The notes below the pieces were generated by a model. The model saw only the letters and a program-made list of their open reading frames with translations, did no database searches and had not been told where the DNA came from. This document shows, in pieces, positions 20,343 through 31,533 of a DNA stretch of 64,000 bases (positions within the stretch are counted from its first letter, which is position 1; each line of letters opens with the position of its first letter). The position numbers and the translations under genes are program-made. Origin of the DNA: Heracleum sosnowskyi (Eukaryota > Streptophyta > Magnoliopsida > Apiales > Apiaceae); assembly GCA_030848705.1 (NCBI GenBank), contig CM061243.1, positions 98,516,436-98,580,435 of the forward strand, given 5' to 3'.

Positions 20343-21280
20343 CTAGCTTAAAATCCGTGCGATGCACAGATTGTTAATTGTTATTTTATTATTATTTTTT
20401 TAATTGTATTTGTTAAAAAAATAAGTAGGCATGTAAAAATAGCTAAACACTTTTAATTAATTAAAAATATTAAAACATATTTTAAAATAAATAAGTAAGG
20501 GTTTGCTCGTTATATTTTTGAAAAAAGATAGGTTTTATTATGAAAAAATGAAAAATGTAACATATATTTAGTTTAAAAGGTAAATGTCCGTGATATTTTT
20601 GGAAAATGATGTTTTAAAATTTAATAATTTAAATTATTTAAATACTTTTTAAAATAAATAACTAAAGGGTTTGTCCGTGATATTTTTAGAAAAAGAATAG
20701 ATTTTTGTGAGAAAAATAGAAAAAGTAAATTGAAAAAGGCAATTTCCCGTGATATATTTAGAAAATGAGGGACTTTGTTAGAAAAAATCTATAATGTGTT
20801 TTAGCTGAAAAGTTAATTGGTTATAAATAGGTATTTGATTATTTATATTTTAATATTTTTAGTAATTGCATTTGTTAAGAAACATAAGTAGGCATGTTAA
20901 AATAAGTAAACTTTTAAAAAAATAATTATAATATTAGGTTTAAAAATAAATAACTAAAGGTTTGTCTTTGGAAAATGAGAGGTTTTAGTAAGAAAAAAAT
21001 AGAAAAGCTAACATGTTTTAGTTAAAAAAGTTAATTGCTCGTGATATATTTGAAAAAGTAGGGTAATTTTTTAGAAAAATAAAAAAAAAATGTATTTTAG
21101 GTGAAAAATGTAATTGGTTATAAATATGAAATATTATTATTTAATAATATATTTCTATAAATAAGTAAGGTTAATTAAGTAAAAACACGAATTTAAGAAA
21201 TGACAATTAAGTAAAATCACAACGTACCGACCGAACAAACTTTTAATGTTTCGTCTATTGTCTATTATATAACAGTATTG

Positions 21281-21281
<1 letters not shown>
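20343..21281 (-). mobile_element. Non-autonomous Helitron
   Basis: On the minus strand it starts TCAATACTGTTATATAATAG and ends with a GC-rich hairpin (GTGCATCGCAC) followed by CTAG. It sits between A and T without a target duplication, as rolling-circle elements do. No Rep/helicase frame is present in the 939 bp. Confidence 0.82.

Positions 21282-21286
<5 letters not shown>

Positions 21287-21324
<38 letters not shown>
21287..21324. repeat. (TG)n microsatellite
   Basis: An uninterrupted GT run follows an AT run directly outside the Helitron 5' end. Confidence 0.9.
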
Positions 21325-21326
<2 letters not shown>

Positions 21327-22123
21327 AGTACTAATATAGATTTAGCGTACGCATGACCCTAAATATTTTATCTTAATAACAATCATATACGGGATTGTTT
21401 TGTTCACCGTGTACTTCTCTATTTAAATAATAAATATTTAAAAATATTGTAGATTCATTTTCTAAAATTGTGATCATTTTGTACCTACATATTGATGAAT
21501 TAAAGTTTGAGGTAATTGTCTTGGTATAAAATTTGGGGGCTTATTTATATGGAGAGACTTGTGATATTTAACTGAACAAAAGAGTAATGCGAAGTAATAT
21601 ATAAACATGTTTAATTTTAGACCCAGTAATTTTGTGATCTTGAAACTATCATATTTAGGATCTTAAATACTTTGGTATAACAGGATAATTCAGATTGAGA
21701 TATGTTGTTCAGTTGGATATTATAAAGGGAATATAAAAGTTAATTCAGGTGTGTCATGCAATCAAATTTATGTTATTTTCATAATTTACTTGATTGATGT
21801 ATTTCGAGAGATTACAAGTATAATGTTGTTCCAGTTAGTCTAGAAACTGGTTGTGTAATATTAGATATGCTTTTCAAGAAGTGACTTTTATTATTATTAT
21901 TATTGTTTTATTTTATTTTTCGTAATCTTGTGAAAGAAGTCAGAAAGAGTTTAAGATATTTTGTTAAAATTTTGTGGTGAATTCGTTAGGATTACACACC
22001 ACCTTGGAAATAGGACATAGAGTCGAGAGCATTTTCGAAACCGTTCAATTTACTTTTGCATTTTAGTTTTGTTTGATTCCGGGGACATAATCATTTTTAA
22101 GGGGGTATATATGTAATATACGT

Positions 22124-22200
22124 AAATTTTGGATATATAATAATAATAATTTAAAAATCTGAAATAAAATTTAATTAGTAAGGTTGGTTTTAATAATAAT
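22124..22200. repeat. Duplicated segment, copy 1
   Basis: About 77 bp, almost identical to 23643-23721 in the same orientation. The two copies bracket 1.44 kb that includes a TRIM-like LTR. Confidence 0.85.
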
Positions 22201-23642
22201 TTGCATAAAATTGTGAAAAGTATTCTATTAATAATATTTTAAACAAAATTGAGGCAAACAGTATCAAAATAATGTGAATGTGCTATAATCTTATAAATAA
22301 CTATTAAAACATTTATGAGTATTCGAAAATCACAAGTAAGAAAAATAAAGGACTAATGACTTGTATTCCAGAATACTTGCAATTTTCTTAATTCAATTAA
22401 TCAGACAAAGGTGGATAATAGACTCTCTTTTTTCTGTTGTAAAATTCAGAATCTACTAATGGCTCATTGACACGAAACAAGTAAAATGTTAATCAAAATT
22501 GAAAATAACAGGCAAAAATAAATAAGAAGATAATGTTGTACTCAAGAGATAATTTACTATCATATATCTCACAAAATATATGAATATTGTATTACAAATT
22601 CAAAATCACAATGCTTAAAACTATTCGTACAAATTCAACCCTAAAGTTAACACAATCCTTGTCTAAAATTCTTCTCTCTTGTGAAGCTAACCAAAGTTTC
22701 AAGACTCTTATAAGTTGTTGATATTATTAAACATATTCTAATAAATTCGTATCTTTAAAGATCATTCAGTTTTCTTGTCGATTAACCCATCAGAATATTA
22801 ACTTTAATTAACTCTTGCACTAACTTAATTAATCAATGCTTATGATTATGTCAATTTAGGGAATGCACTCCTATCAAAATCAAGTCGTCTTATGCTATAT
22901 AATTTCTAGAATTTCTGAGCACTCTCGATACTAAACAAACACATAGAATAATTTTCGTTAAGAGTAAGAAGAAACAGAAAAAAATTTTGATCACGAAAAT
23001 AGAAATCCAAAATTCTGAACAGATAACAAGGAAATGACAGATTGGGTCAAATGATCCACAATATCAGATACATGTTCGAATGAAGTTCACAAGAAAGGGA
23101 TCAACCAAAATGGTTTAAGAAAATATCATAAAAGCATAACAGGTGTCAAATAAACATGACTAAATAAAATTCTAAAGAAGAATACCCATTCTAACGCCTA
23201 CCCACTCTCACAGGTCAACCTAAATAGGTTTTCTACAAGAAAGAACCTAAGGCTCTGATACCATATGTGACAACCCGGGTCAAATCCTGTGCCTTTTTCG
23301 AAAATCAGGTCAAATCCCGATCACGAGTCCGAATAAGCCGAAGCCTCTACTAGCCCAACTGCAACCAACTTGGGTAACAACAAGCCCACCACAGGCCCTC
23401 AAATTATCATGATTTTGTTGGTGCTAATTAGTAGTAGTGCTTTGCCTTATAAACTGAACAGAAGTCCCAAATCTCCTCGATGTGGGACTGGGGTGTTACA
23501 AACTCCCCCACTTAAACTCTTGACGTCCTCGTCAAGCCTGTACGGATAGCCCATAGGTTCCAAGATCGTTCCTCCCTAGCCATTGTGGGATAATACCGGC
23601 TGGCTTCGTGTCCCCACCTCCGGATCTCTGTCCATTGTGGCG
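22201..23642. other. Segment bracketed by the 77-bp direct repeats
   Basis: No gene. The right part contains the TRIM-like PBS, LTR and polypurine tract, read on the minus strand. Confidence 0.5.
23262..23513 (-). mobile_element. TRIM-like LTR with PBS on one side and PPT on the other
   Basis: On the minus strand the order is polypurine tract (AAGTGGGGGAGTT, 23501-23513), LTR (23276-23500, 225 bp, TGTAACACCCC to GTTGTCACA), then primer site TGGTATCAGAGC (23262-23273). A single LTR with internal sequence on both sides is the shared middle LTR of a tandem pair. The internal sequence on the PPT side (23514-23640) reappears in the other copy at 25375-25522. Confidence 0.75.
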
Positions 23643-23721
23643 TAATTTTTGGATATATAATAATAATAATTTAAAAATCTGAAATAAAATTTAATTAGTA
23701 AGGTTGGTTTTAATAATAATA
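23643..23721. repeat. Duplicated segment, copy 2
   Basis: Same-strand copy of 22124-22200 with a one-base indel in the first T run. Confidence 0.85.
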
Positions 23722-25358
23722 TTTAATTAGAAAAGGTATCTATATTTAAAGTAATAATTATATTAGAAGAAGGATAATTATTATAAATCTATATACGTAG
23801 ACAATGGGTGCTTCTTAAAATCTATAATCTATTGTATTGTAAACCCTAAAATAAAAAGATAGTTGCGGGGTGAAAAAGCAGAGTGGTGCAAGGGCGGAGA
23901 AGTGAAGATCGGCGAACATGTTTGTGAATCAGGTGAATACTTTTACAGTTAATTTCATTGGCCAATTTCATGTAAGAAACAATTTTTATAACACAACCCT
24001 CTTAGACTTTGTAGCAAAGACCTCATATGCAGGGATCAGTATGTCATGTTAATTGAATGTCACTGTCAGTAAGCTTTAGTACTCTTATTTTATTTACTCA
24101 AACAATTCAATCATCACACAAATAAAGGTGGTCCGATTTAGCTCTATTGCTAGCTTGTGTTGTAATATAATGTGGAGTGGCCAAAAACTATATTGTATGG
24201 GTAGAGTTAATTAATAATTAGTATTAAAACTGAAGTAGAACTATTATTAGGAGAGTTAATTGATTTTACAGGTTGATCTCCCGTTACAAGTTACTAAAAA
24301 ATTAGATTTAACTAGTTAACATTAATAGTCGTATGTGTTATTATTTATAGAACTAAATTTAATCAATATATGGGTATTTAGAGCTAACATCAATCTATTG
24401 ATTTCAAATTATAAATTTTTAATTAGGTTTGGAGCTGGGGATTTTAGCGAGTCAATTTTCTTAATTTCGTTAGTATTGGTGGTTGTTATATTTCGAGGTA
24501 CGGATTCTCTCTTCTTTTATTCAGCGCTACTCCTCTTAGAAATATTTAAATTAAATTCGTTTTGACATAAAAATCTGCTCGTTTGATTTTGAATCGTTTT
24601 GAATATGAAAATTGTTTTGATTCTGAAAAGTATGTTTAAATCTGTTTTGAAATATTTAAATATTTGTTTCTGCGATTTTCTGATATTGCGAAATATTATA
24701 TTTGAACCCTTAGTGATATAGGGTATACCGAGTTAACCAGCTGTAGGGGTACTACAGCCATGTCATTGCGGCACCAGTGACATGACACTTCCGTGACAGT
24801 GTGATTGGTCACGGCGTATCCTTCTGATAGCTCAGGAGGCGAGTTTTTGCGCATTTTGATATTTGTTTCAGGATACGTGGGTGTACCCAGAGTTTGATTT
24901 GATTTGTGATTTGATTTGACGGTGACGTTGTATATGCCGTACACGCTATCCGATTTGTTGCATACATTACGGTACCCTATGATGTATGTATCTGTATTTG
25001 TTCTGTTCTGATCTCGGTATGAAATATCCTACCCCTTTCGTTGCTTCAGCCATGCTTATTTTTAAAATAATTATTTTATTATAAATTGTCAAATATGTAT
25101 ATCCGTTTTTCTGTTTTATAAACTGTATTCCAAATCCGTACTGGGCGTTTGGCTCATGCCGTATTCTTTTTCTGGCAGGTGCTTAGGGGGATCTGGGACT
25201 GTGTGAAGGAGAGCTACCCTCTATTTCATTGATTAAGATTATGGATTTCTGGAATTAGTTAGATTGTTTAATTGTTATTTTAGAGATTTTAGTGCTCTGT
25301 ATACAAGTTTATGATTTATTAAGTAGCCCCTCATTTAATTATAAATGGGGGTGTTACA
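23722..25358 (+). other. Unassigned DNA ending in an LTR-like terminus
   Basis: The right edge GGGGGTGTTACA followed by a primer-site-like sequence suggests the end of a plus-strand LTR. I cannot fix its start. No gene is supported; short frames at 24335-24944 look random. Confidence 0.35.
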
Positions 25359-25698
25359 AAGATGGTATGAGAGCGGACTCTCGAAAGCTTGTTAACGCAA
25401 GACACGAAAGCTGGTGGTATTATCCCACAATGGACAGAGATCCGGAGGTGGGGACACGAAGCCAACCGGTATTATCTCACAATGGTTAGGGAGGAACGAT
25501 CTTGGAACCTATGGGCTATCCGATTACTACTACTAATTAGCACCAACAAAATCATGATATTTTGGGGGCCTGTGATGGACTAATCGTTACCCAAGTTGGT
25601 TGCGTTTGGACCAATAGGCTTCGGTTTATTTCGGACTCGGAATCGAGACTTGACCCGATTTTTAAAAAAAGACTCGGAATTTGAACCGGGTTGTCACA
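25359..25698 (+). mobile_element. Second TRIM-like fragment: PBS, short interior and partial 3' LTR
   Basis: TGGTATGAGAGC at 25363-25374 is a one-mismatch Met-tRNA site. The interior to about 25522 matches the inverse of 23514-23640. The rest to 25698 matches the LTR at 23276-23500 in opposite orientation. The polypurine tract and first part of the LTR are deleted at about 25522. Confidence 0.7.
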
Positions 25699-25701
25699 AT
25701 A

Positions 25702-25832
25702 ACTCACTAAGAAATTTATGAATTTGAATTTATGCTTTCTCTACACATTTTTAAAGGGCAATGGGACCTACGTTTGTTGTCGGTGTAGACAGTTTAGGGG
25801 CATGGGCATGGGCATGGCCTGTGAATTTGCTT
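25702..25832 (+). repeat. Direct repeat flanking the B3 palindrome, left copy
   Basis: About 130 bp, close match to 33901-34026 in the same orientation, ending CCTGTGAATTTGCT. The left copy has an extra GGGCAT unit. Confidence 0.85.
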
Positions 25833-26206
25833 TAGACGACTGTGAAGCTTGAGATCAATCACTATTGCTGGGGTCAATCAACAAAATTAATTTCAACATT
25901 CAACGGCTCTCCGTTGAATCCAATATCGACCACCTCTTGTTACTGTTTGGGGTAAGGAACGGTATTTGTTTTGATTCGTAAATTTGTTTGACTTGGAAGT
26001 AGGGGTGAGCAAAAAACCGAATTAAAATCGAAATCGAACCGTGTTCTCCTCTATTTGTAATTTTTTTTATTTAAGTTGTAATAATTTAAATTTTTGCGGT
26101 TTTAAAATAAAAACCGAACCGATTGCAAACGAGCCGAGATTTTCAAAACCAAAATCGAAACCGGTGATTCGGTTGCGGTTGTGATTTTCGATTGTCAAAA
26201 CAGAAA
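25833..26206. other. Spacer between direct repeat and palindrome
   Basis: No gene. It contains a GGGGTGAGCAAAAAACCGAA stretch with repeated AACCG-type motifs, a kind of dispersed low-complexity repeat common in plants. Confidence 0.4.
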
Positions 26207-26360
26207 ATTTTAATGTAAAATCCCTACTTAAGAAAGAAAGAATGGATGTTTTATTAAGATTAAATTTCATTAAGTGGTAAATGCAAATAATTTTGTTTTA
26301 ATCTCCCCCAGATAATAATTCCGTGGTAGTGTTTGTTTACGAAATTATAATGAAATCAAG

Positions 26361-29300
26361 TGTAAGATCCGAGGAAATTTCGTGTTAATATTTGATGTGA
26401 AATGAAATTTTATTTTCATATTAAAATTTTTAAATGTTTTTATATGTGAAATGTGTGGGGAATTAGAAATTATTTTGAAAAGGATGTCATACTATTTTAT
26501 TCTATTTTATTTATCGAAAAGAAAATTTGGATCGTTCCTAGATTATTCGGGAAATTGGTATATCGTTCGTACCAATAATTCATTCGTTAAGACGGAGGAT
26601 ATTTTTGAGTAATTGTTATAAAGATATTTTGGTTCGTACATATAGATAGTATTAAATTATTCTCGCAATTATCCGTACTTTCTGATGATTATCGTTTTGT
26701 AACCGGTACGCTATATTCGAATAAAAACGATCCAACGGATCAATATTGAACCAAAAATGTCGTTTGGGGTATTATTTTCCGTTTAATATAAAAAGACGAA
26801 TCGTACATTATACCTCTCATAATCTGCGTTTAATATTATCGAAATTATAAAATCTCTGAACCGTGTTCTTCGTGTTCTTGAGAACCAAACACAAATTTGA
26901 AGGCGTTACCGGAGTCCGATTTCAACGTTCTTATAGTCAAATCGAAGGTCTTGGAATCTAGTTTCATAATCTACCATCAGAATTCGTGTGGGGTAATTTT
27001 TAAACCTTGTACGAAGCTTTCTTTAATTCTGGAAAATTAGGGTTCATGAAATATTTGGGGCTTTTTGATTTTGAGATTGTTCATGTGATTTGATGATATG
27101 TATAGCTTCATATGGTTGTAAGGAGTCCAAATATGTGTTCAATTTCATTGTTTGATTCCCAGATTGTTCAATTCGAAAATTTAGGGTTCTTGAGCTCGAA
27201 TTGGGGCTTTTTGATTTAGAGTTTGTCCGTTGATTTTGATGGTTCCTATAGCTTCATATGATCATGGGTAATCGATTTACATGTTTTATTGTGTAGTTCT
27301 ATTCCTAGAATTGCTAGTTCGAATTGTTAAATTTTTTTCGAATTTTCAAACCATTAGTTCGTAAAATCTGTTGATTGTTTGTGTATGTGGATATGTGGGT
27401 TAGATTGGGCGTGTTTCAAGCTTTGTTTTGGTATATAGAACGTTGAGTTTGGTTAAGTTTTGGTGTAGAAACGATTTTTGGCCGGATTGTTGACCGGAAT
27501 AGTACCGCCGGCGGCGGCCGGTCAGCCATTAAAGCTGGCGACGGAGCTTTTTACAGTTTAGTACCTCAAGTTTTGAAGATGATGAAGTTTTGTCCCTGAA
27601 GTTTTACAAAATTTCAAATTGGTCCCCTGACCAAAATTTAATTCTAAATTATTTATTTTTTTATTTATAAAAAGCTGTTTTGTTTATTTAAATTTTGAAA
27701 AATAGTTTTAAAAATGACTTTTAAATTCTAAAAATTTCTTTTAAATTCTGGAAACTTTTATTTAATTATTCCTTAATTATTTGAGGAAGTATTTTGATAT
27801 TTTTATTTTCCAAAATTCTTTAATTATTTTGGAAAATGATTTAAAAGTGATTTAAATTAGGAAAAATATTCCTAAAAATGTTTTATTAATTATTTAAAAT
27901 TCCTAAATGATTTATAAAATCATTTTAGGCCTTTCTTTCGAGTTACAAATTATTTCTCGAACGTTATATGACATATGTGTAGTCATTAGTGCATTTAAAT
28001 ATCAATATGTGCTACATAAATGATATGAATGATTCGATTTTGACCTAAAAATATTTTGAGGATTAATTCCTTTGAAACGAGAGTTGAATATTTTTCTAAA
28101 ATTATTTCTTAGATGTTACGAGATTTATGTGATTTAGTTATCACAATTAAATAACGATATGTGCTATGTGAATTATGTGAATTATCTAGTCGTTGAGTCA
28201 TAAATGCGAATAATTGTTTTGAGACTTGTTTAAATGTTTTAGTCGTGTTTAATATCATCACGAGGGGTAGTTAGAATAGAAATTTGTCATTAATGTTAGA
28301 AAATGAGATTTACGAGGCCGTTGACTTAGATGTTGACTGTTATAGTATAGAGATTTTCGATAAGCGTGATACGCGGGTTATTTATTTGATTAACCGTGAC
28401 TATTCTATCAATTGAAATATGGATGTCTATGCAACAGAGACTATTGGACGAGACGAGTCAAATTATCGAAGTGTGTTAAATAAAAGATATCGGAAAATGA
28501 TGAGATATTGTTTACGACGGATTGGGTTATTTGTGAGGTGACGTAGCATCAAGGAAACGTATTGTTGCAGCTTTATGATATAGCTAAGGACCAGAGGCAA
28601 GTGTCTATTCCTTTCACATATTATTGAATAATATTCTCTTGAATTATTATTATGCGAGTGTTTATACTCTTCACTTAAGTTTCAAGTGTTGGTTCTTTTA
28701 CACTGAACTGCAATTGTTATTATTATTATCATTTCTTGTTAATGCAGTTATCAGATTTAGTTCCTTATTCAAACGTATATATATGTTACGTATAATCCGG
28801 TTTACTTCCTTCAGAATGTAAGGCTTATCTGTTATAAGTATACTTTTTGAAGGATTTGAACTATTTCTTTCAGTATTCGAACTTATATATGTTATGTATA
28901 ATCCGGTTTACTTCCTTCAGAATGTAAGGCTTATCTGTTATAAGTATACTTTTTGAAGGACTTGAACTATTTCTTTCAGTATTCAATAAATCCTCTGATT
29001 GGTATTCTTACTTATCAGATTCATATTACCATGTTAAATGAGAAAAGTGTATCTATTTTGTTGAAACTGTGATTTAAGTTGTGAACCCGATAAGGGTAAA
29101 ACTGTGATTTGAGTTGTGAGCCCGATAAGGGTGAAAACTGAGATTTGTTGAAAAACTAGGGTTTTATATTGAACCCGTGAATTGGAAATGCATGACCGCG
29201 CGATGGTTGGAAATGCCTGACCGCGCGACGGTCGAGAGATGAATTTTGGCCAATAGCAATAAGTTCCGTGGGCGGATAAATGCCCGGGGAACCCCAATAT

Positions 29301-30041
29301 GTGATGAGCCTACTGTGTACCACAGTTTGGTTGGCGAGCTATGAGCGATTGATCGTCGGCTTAGCTCGGGCGAACGAATGGATTCCAATTCATTATTTTG
29401 TTGATAAAGTGAGAAAAGTTACTTATATGTATTAGATTATTTTTAAAGTTCTGTGTTGGTATCGATAATCAAGTTTCATTGTTCTTAAATTCCATTGAGA
29501 ATTTCCTAATACCTGTTCTGTACTGTTTTGTTAAATTTCATATTTATTGAATTATACATTGATATTCAGAGTTATATTCTATCACACTGGCTGAGCGTTT
29601 TGGCTCACTCTTGCTTGTTTCACCTTTTTAACCCTCCAGTGAAAGGTAGATGGACAGTATTTAATCGTATAACTATGGAATGAGAAGAGTCAAGATGATG
29701 TTGGAAAGACGAGTTGATGCAGAACATTTGGATTTAGAGTAAGGTTATTGTATAAAGTTGATTTCTAGAAATTACTATATTGTATAAGATTAGTTTGCCT
29801 GGTATACTTCTTATCGAAGTTATACTAGTGTTTTAGAATTTGTGCAAAGAGTATTGTTGAAAAAGGAAGTTAAAGTTGTGAAATTTTGGATTCTTGTTTC
29901 TAGCACTATAACCTAAAAGATCTTGGTTTAGTCGGGGTCGCAGATGTATATTTGAATTTGTTTAATATTTAACAGGTTGTTTTTAATTGAGATTTTAGCG
30001 TGACGACCAAATCTTTTGACCCCGGATTTGGGGGCGTTACA
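26361..30041 (+). mobile_element. Giant solo LTR-like element, 3.68 kb
   Basis: Termini are TGTAAGATCC and GGGGGCGTTACA. Flanks are TCAAG on the left and CCAAG on the right; the uninterrupted right palindrome arm has CCAAG at this point, so the left base changed after insertion. No coding sequence, primer site or second LTR is present, so a solo LTR of a large Ty3/gypsy-type element is the best reading. LTRs this long are known in Tat/Ogre-type elements. The strand is assumed from the TG to CA reading and is not certain. Confidence 0.75.
28768..28981. repeat. Tandem duplication, 106-bp period
   Basis: Two adjacent copies of a 106-bp unit containing ATAATCCGGTTTACTTCC and TTATAAGTATACTTTTTGAA, inside the solo LTR. 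Confidence 0.88.
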
Positions 30042-30577
30042 CCAAGGATTGAGGAAGAGAAGTATTGTTCATTTGCTTGATAGATGAAGAGGTAAAGTTT
30101 ATTGTTTGATTTGCCTGGCAGATAAAGATAGTAAGTACTGAACTACTTTATGTACTATTATCATATTATGTATCCTTAGTCATGAATGAAGTTTGAAATC
30201 CCAGATTTTCATATCTATCCAGTCTTTTCTTTTGGATCTTCTCTGAGCCTATTACACTGTGATGTGTTTGAGTATACACTGCAAATTGCATCTCAAAGCC
30301 AGTCATACTAAGTTTCATGTTAATAAATAACATACCAACAACCATTTTGGTGCAGCAATAAATACATAAAAATAAAGACACTGGTTTGCATAATCCTCTT
30401 AAGTCTTGAACAACAGTGAACAGTGTACACTTCTATACAAGTAGCCCATGTTTCTTGCATCTGGGTTATTAGATGCAGAAGAATTCCTTTACTCCATTCT
30501 CCAAAGAGAGATTTGTAACTTGTATCTTGTAAGTAGTAATTTATTTCTTCTGTAAGTGACACATATATAAGTTTAAG

Positions 30578-31324
30578 ATGGCGAGAATGGTCGATCGTTC
30601 TAAAAAAAATCCTTCATTCATGAAGCTTCTGATTAATGATTTCACCAAGAAGCTGGTAAGATGATTTTCCATGTTTTCGTTCTTCAAAATTCATATGCTC
30701 ATTATACATAATGTACATGTCCTTCAGATATTATTTGAATCTCTTTCTCATTGTGATATTTGTGAATAATTTTATTTCCATGGTGATTTGTGTTAATATT
30801 CTCTACTTTAACAGTTAATTCCGCCTAAGTTTGTGAGGCTTCATCGCGAAACTTTGCCTAAAAAATGTACACTGAAGCCAACTGGTACACAAAGCTCATG
30901 GCCTGTGAGAACAAAACTAATTGACAATCATTTGTATTTTACGAAAGGATGGAAAGCTTTTGCTCAACAGTACTCTTTACAATATGGCAATATGCTAATT
31001 TTCCGGTATGATCAAGATTCTGAGTTTTATGTGGATATGTTTGATAACTCTGGTTGTTCTAGGGAACTTGTTACTACCAACACTGCTCCCATGCTACCTA
31101 GTAAGTTCAGTAATTTAAATTATAAATTTTAACGATAATATATATGCATACACGCGCATGATTATATCATATTATGTTTGAATGAAGCAGGACAAGAGAA
31201 GAAAGATGACCCTGGAACTGCAGCAGACCAGTTAATCTTGACCTCCAAATTCCCTTCATTTAAGAGGACCATTAAAAAATCTCATATGAAATCCACTGGA
31301 TATGTGGTGAGGTCATCGAGTTAG
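30578..31324 (+). pseudogene. B3-domain (REM/VRN1-like) gene, left-arm copy, truncated
   Basis: Exons 30578-30655, 30815-31100 and 31191-31324 join in frame (165 residues). The N-terminus MARMVDRSKKNPSFMKLL leads into a B3 domain (about residues 12-107) with LIPPKFVRLHRETLPKKC, the S-W-P-V-R-T-K-L strand, and FTKGWKAFAQQYSLQYGNML. B3 proteins of this plant family bind DNA in the nucleus. The last exon begins a second B3 domain, FPSFKRTIKKSHMKSTGYV, then stops 7 codons later at the palindrome centre. A GTGAGG after the GYV codons could be the lost donor site of the full gene. The gene thus keeps one whole B3 domain and loses the rest. It points toward its mirror copy. Confidence 0.8.
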
Positions 31325-31490
31325 TTATATAAATTTTGATTTAAAATCTATCAATAATAATTACAGAGGTATGTACATATATGATCTAATTTACAATGCC
31401 TGAAATAATATGTGTACCATTCAAGGTTTTAATGCAGTGATACAAATATAATCTGTAATTCTTATTTTCATTCTTATTTTCATTTATTTG

Positions 31491-31533
31491 TAATTATTTG
31501 GATACAAATATCTTTAATTAAGTGATTTTCATT
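31491..31533. other. Palindrome centre (43 bp)
   Basis: Unique sequence between the arms. A transcript crossing it would fold back on itself. Confidence 0.85.

Larger units (their letters stand above)
26207..31490. repeat. Left arm of the B3 palindrome (interrupted)
   Basis: 26207-26360 plus 30042-31490 is the inverted copy of 31534-33126. The middle piece, 26361-30041, is a later insertion absent from the right arm. By eye the arms differ at only a handful of positions over about 1.6 kb. Confidence 0.93.

Noticed and set aside
30166..30562. Frames of 71-80 residues opposite the B3 gene, repeated in the other arm
   Set aside because: Their conservation only reflects the palindrome. Composition and lack of domains suggest upstream DNA of the B3 gene.
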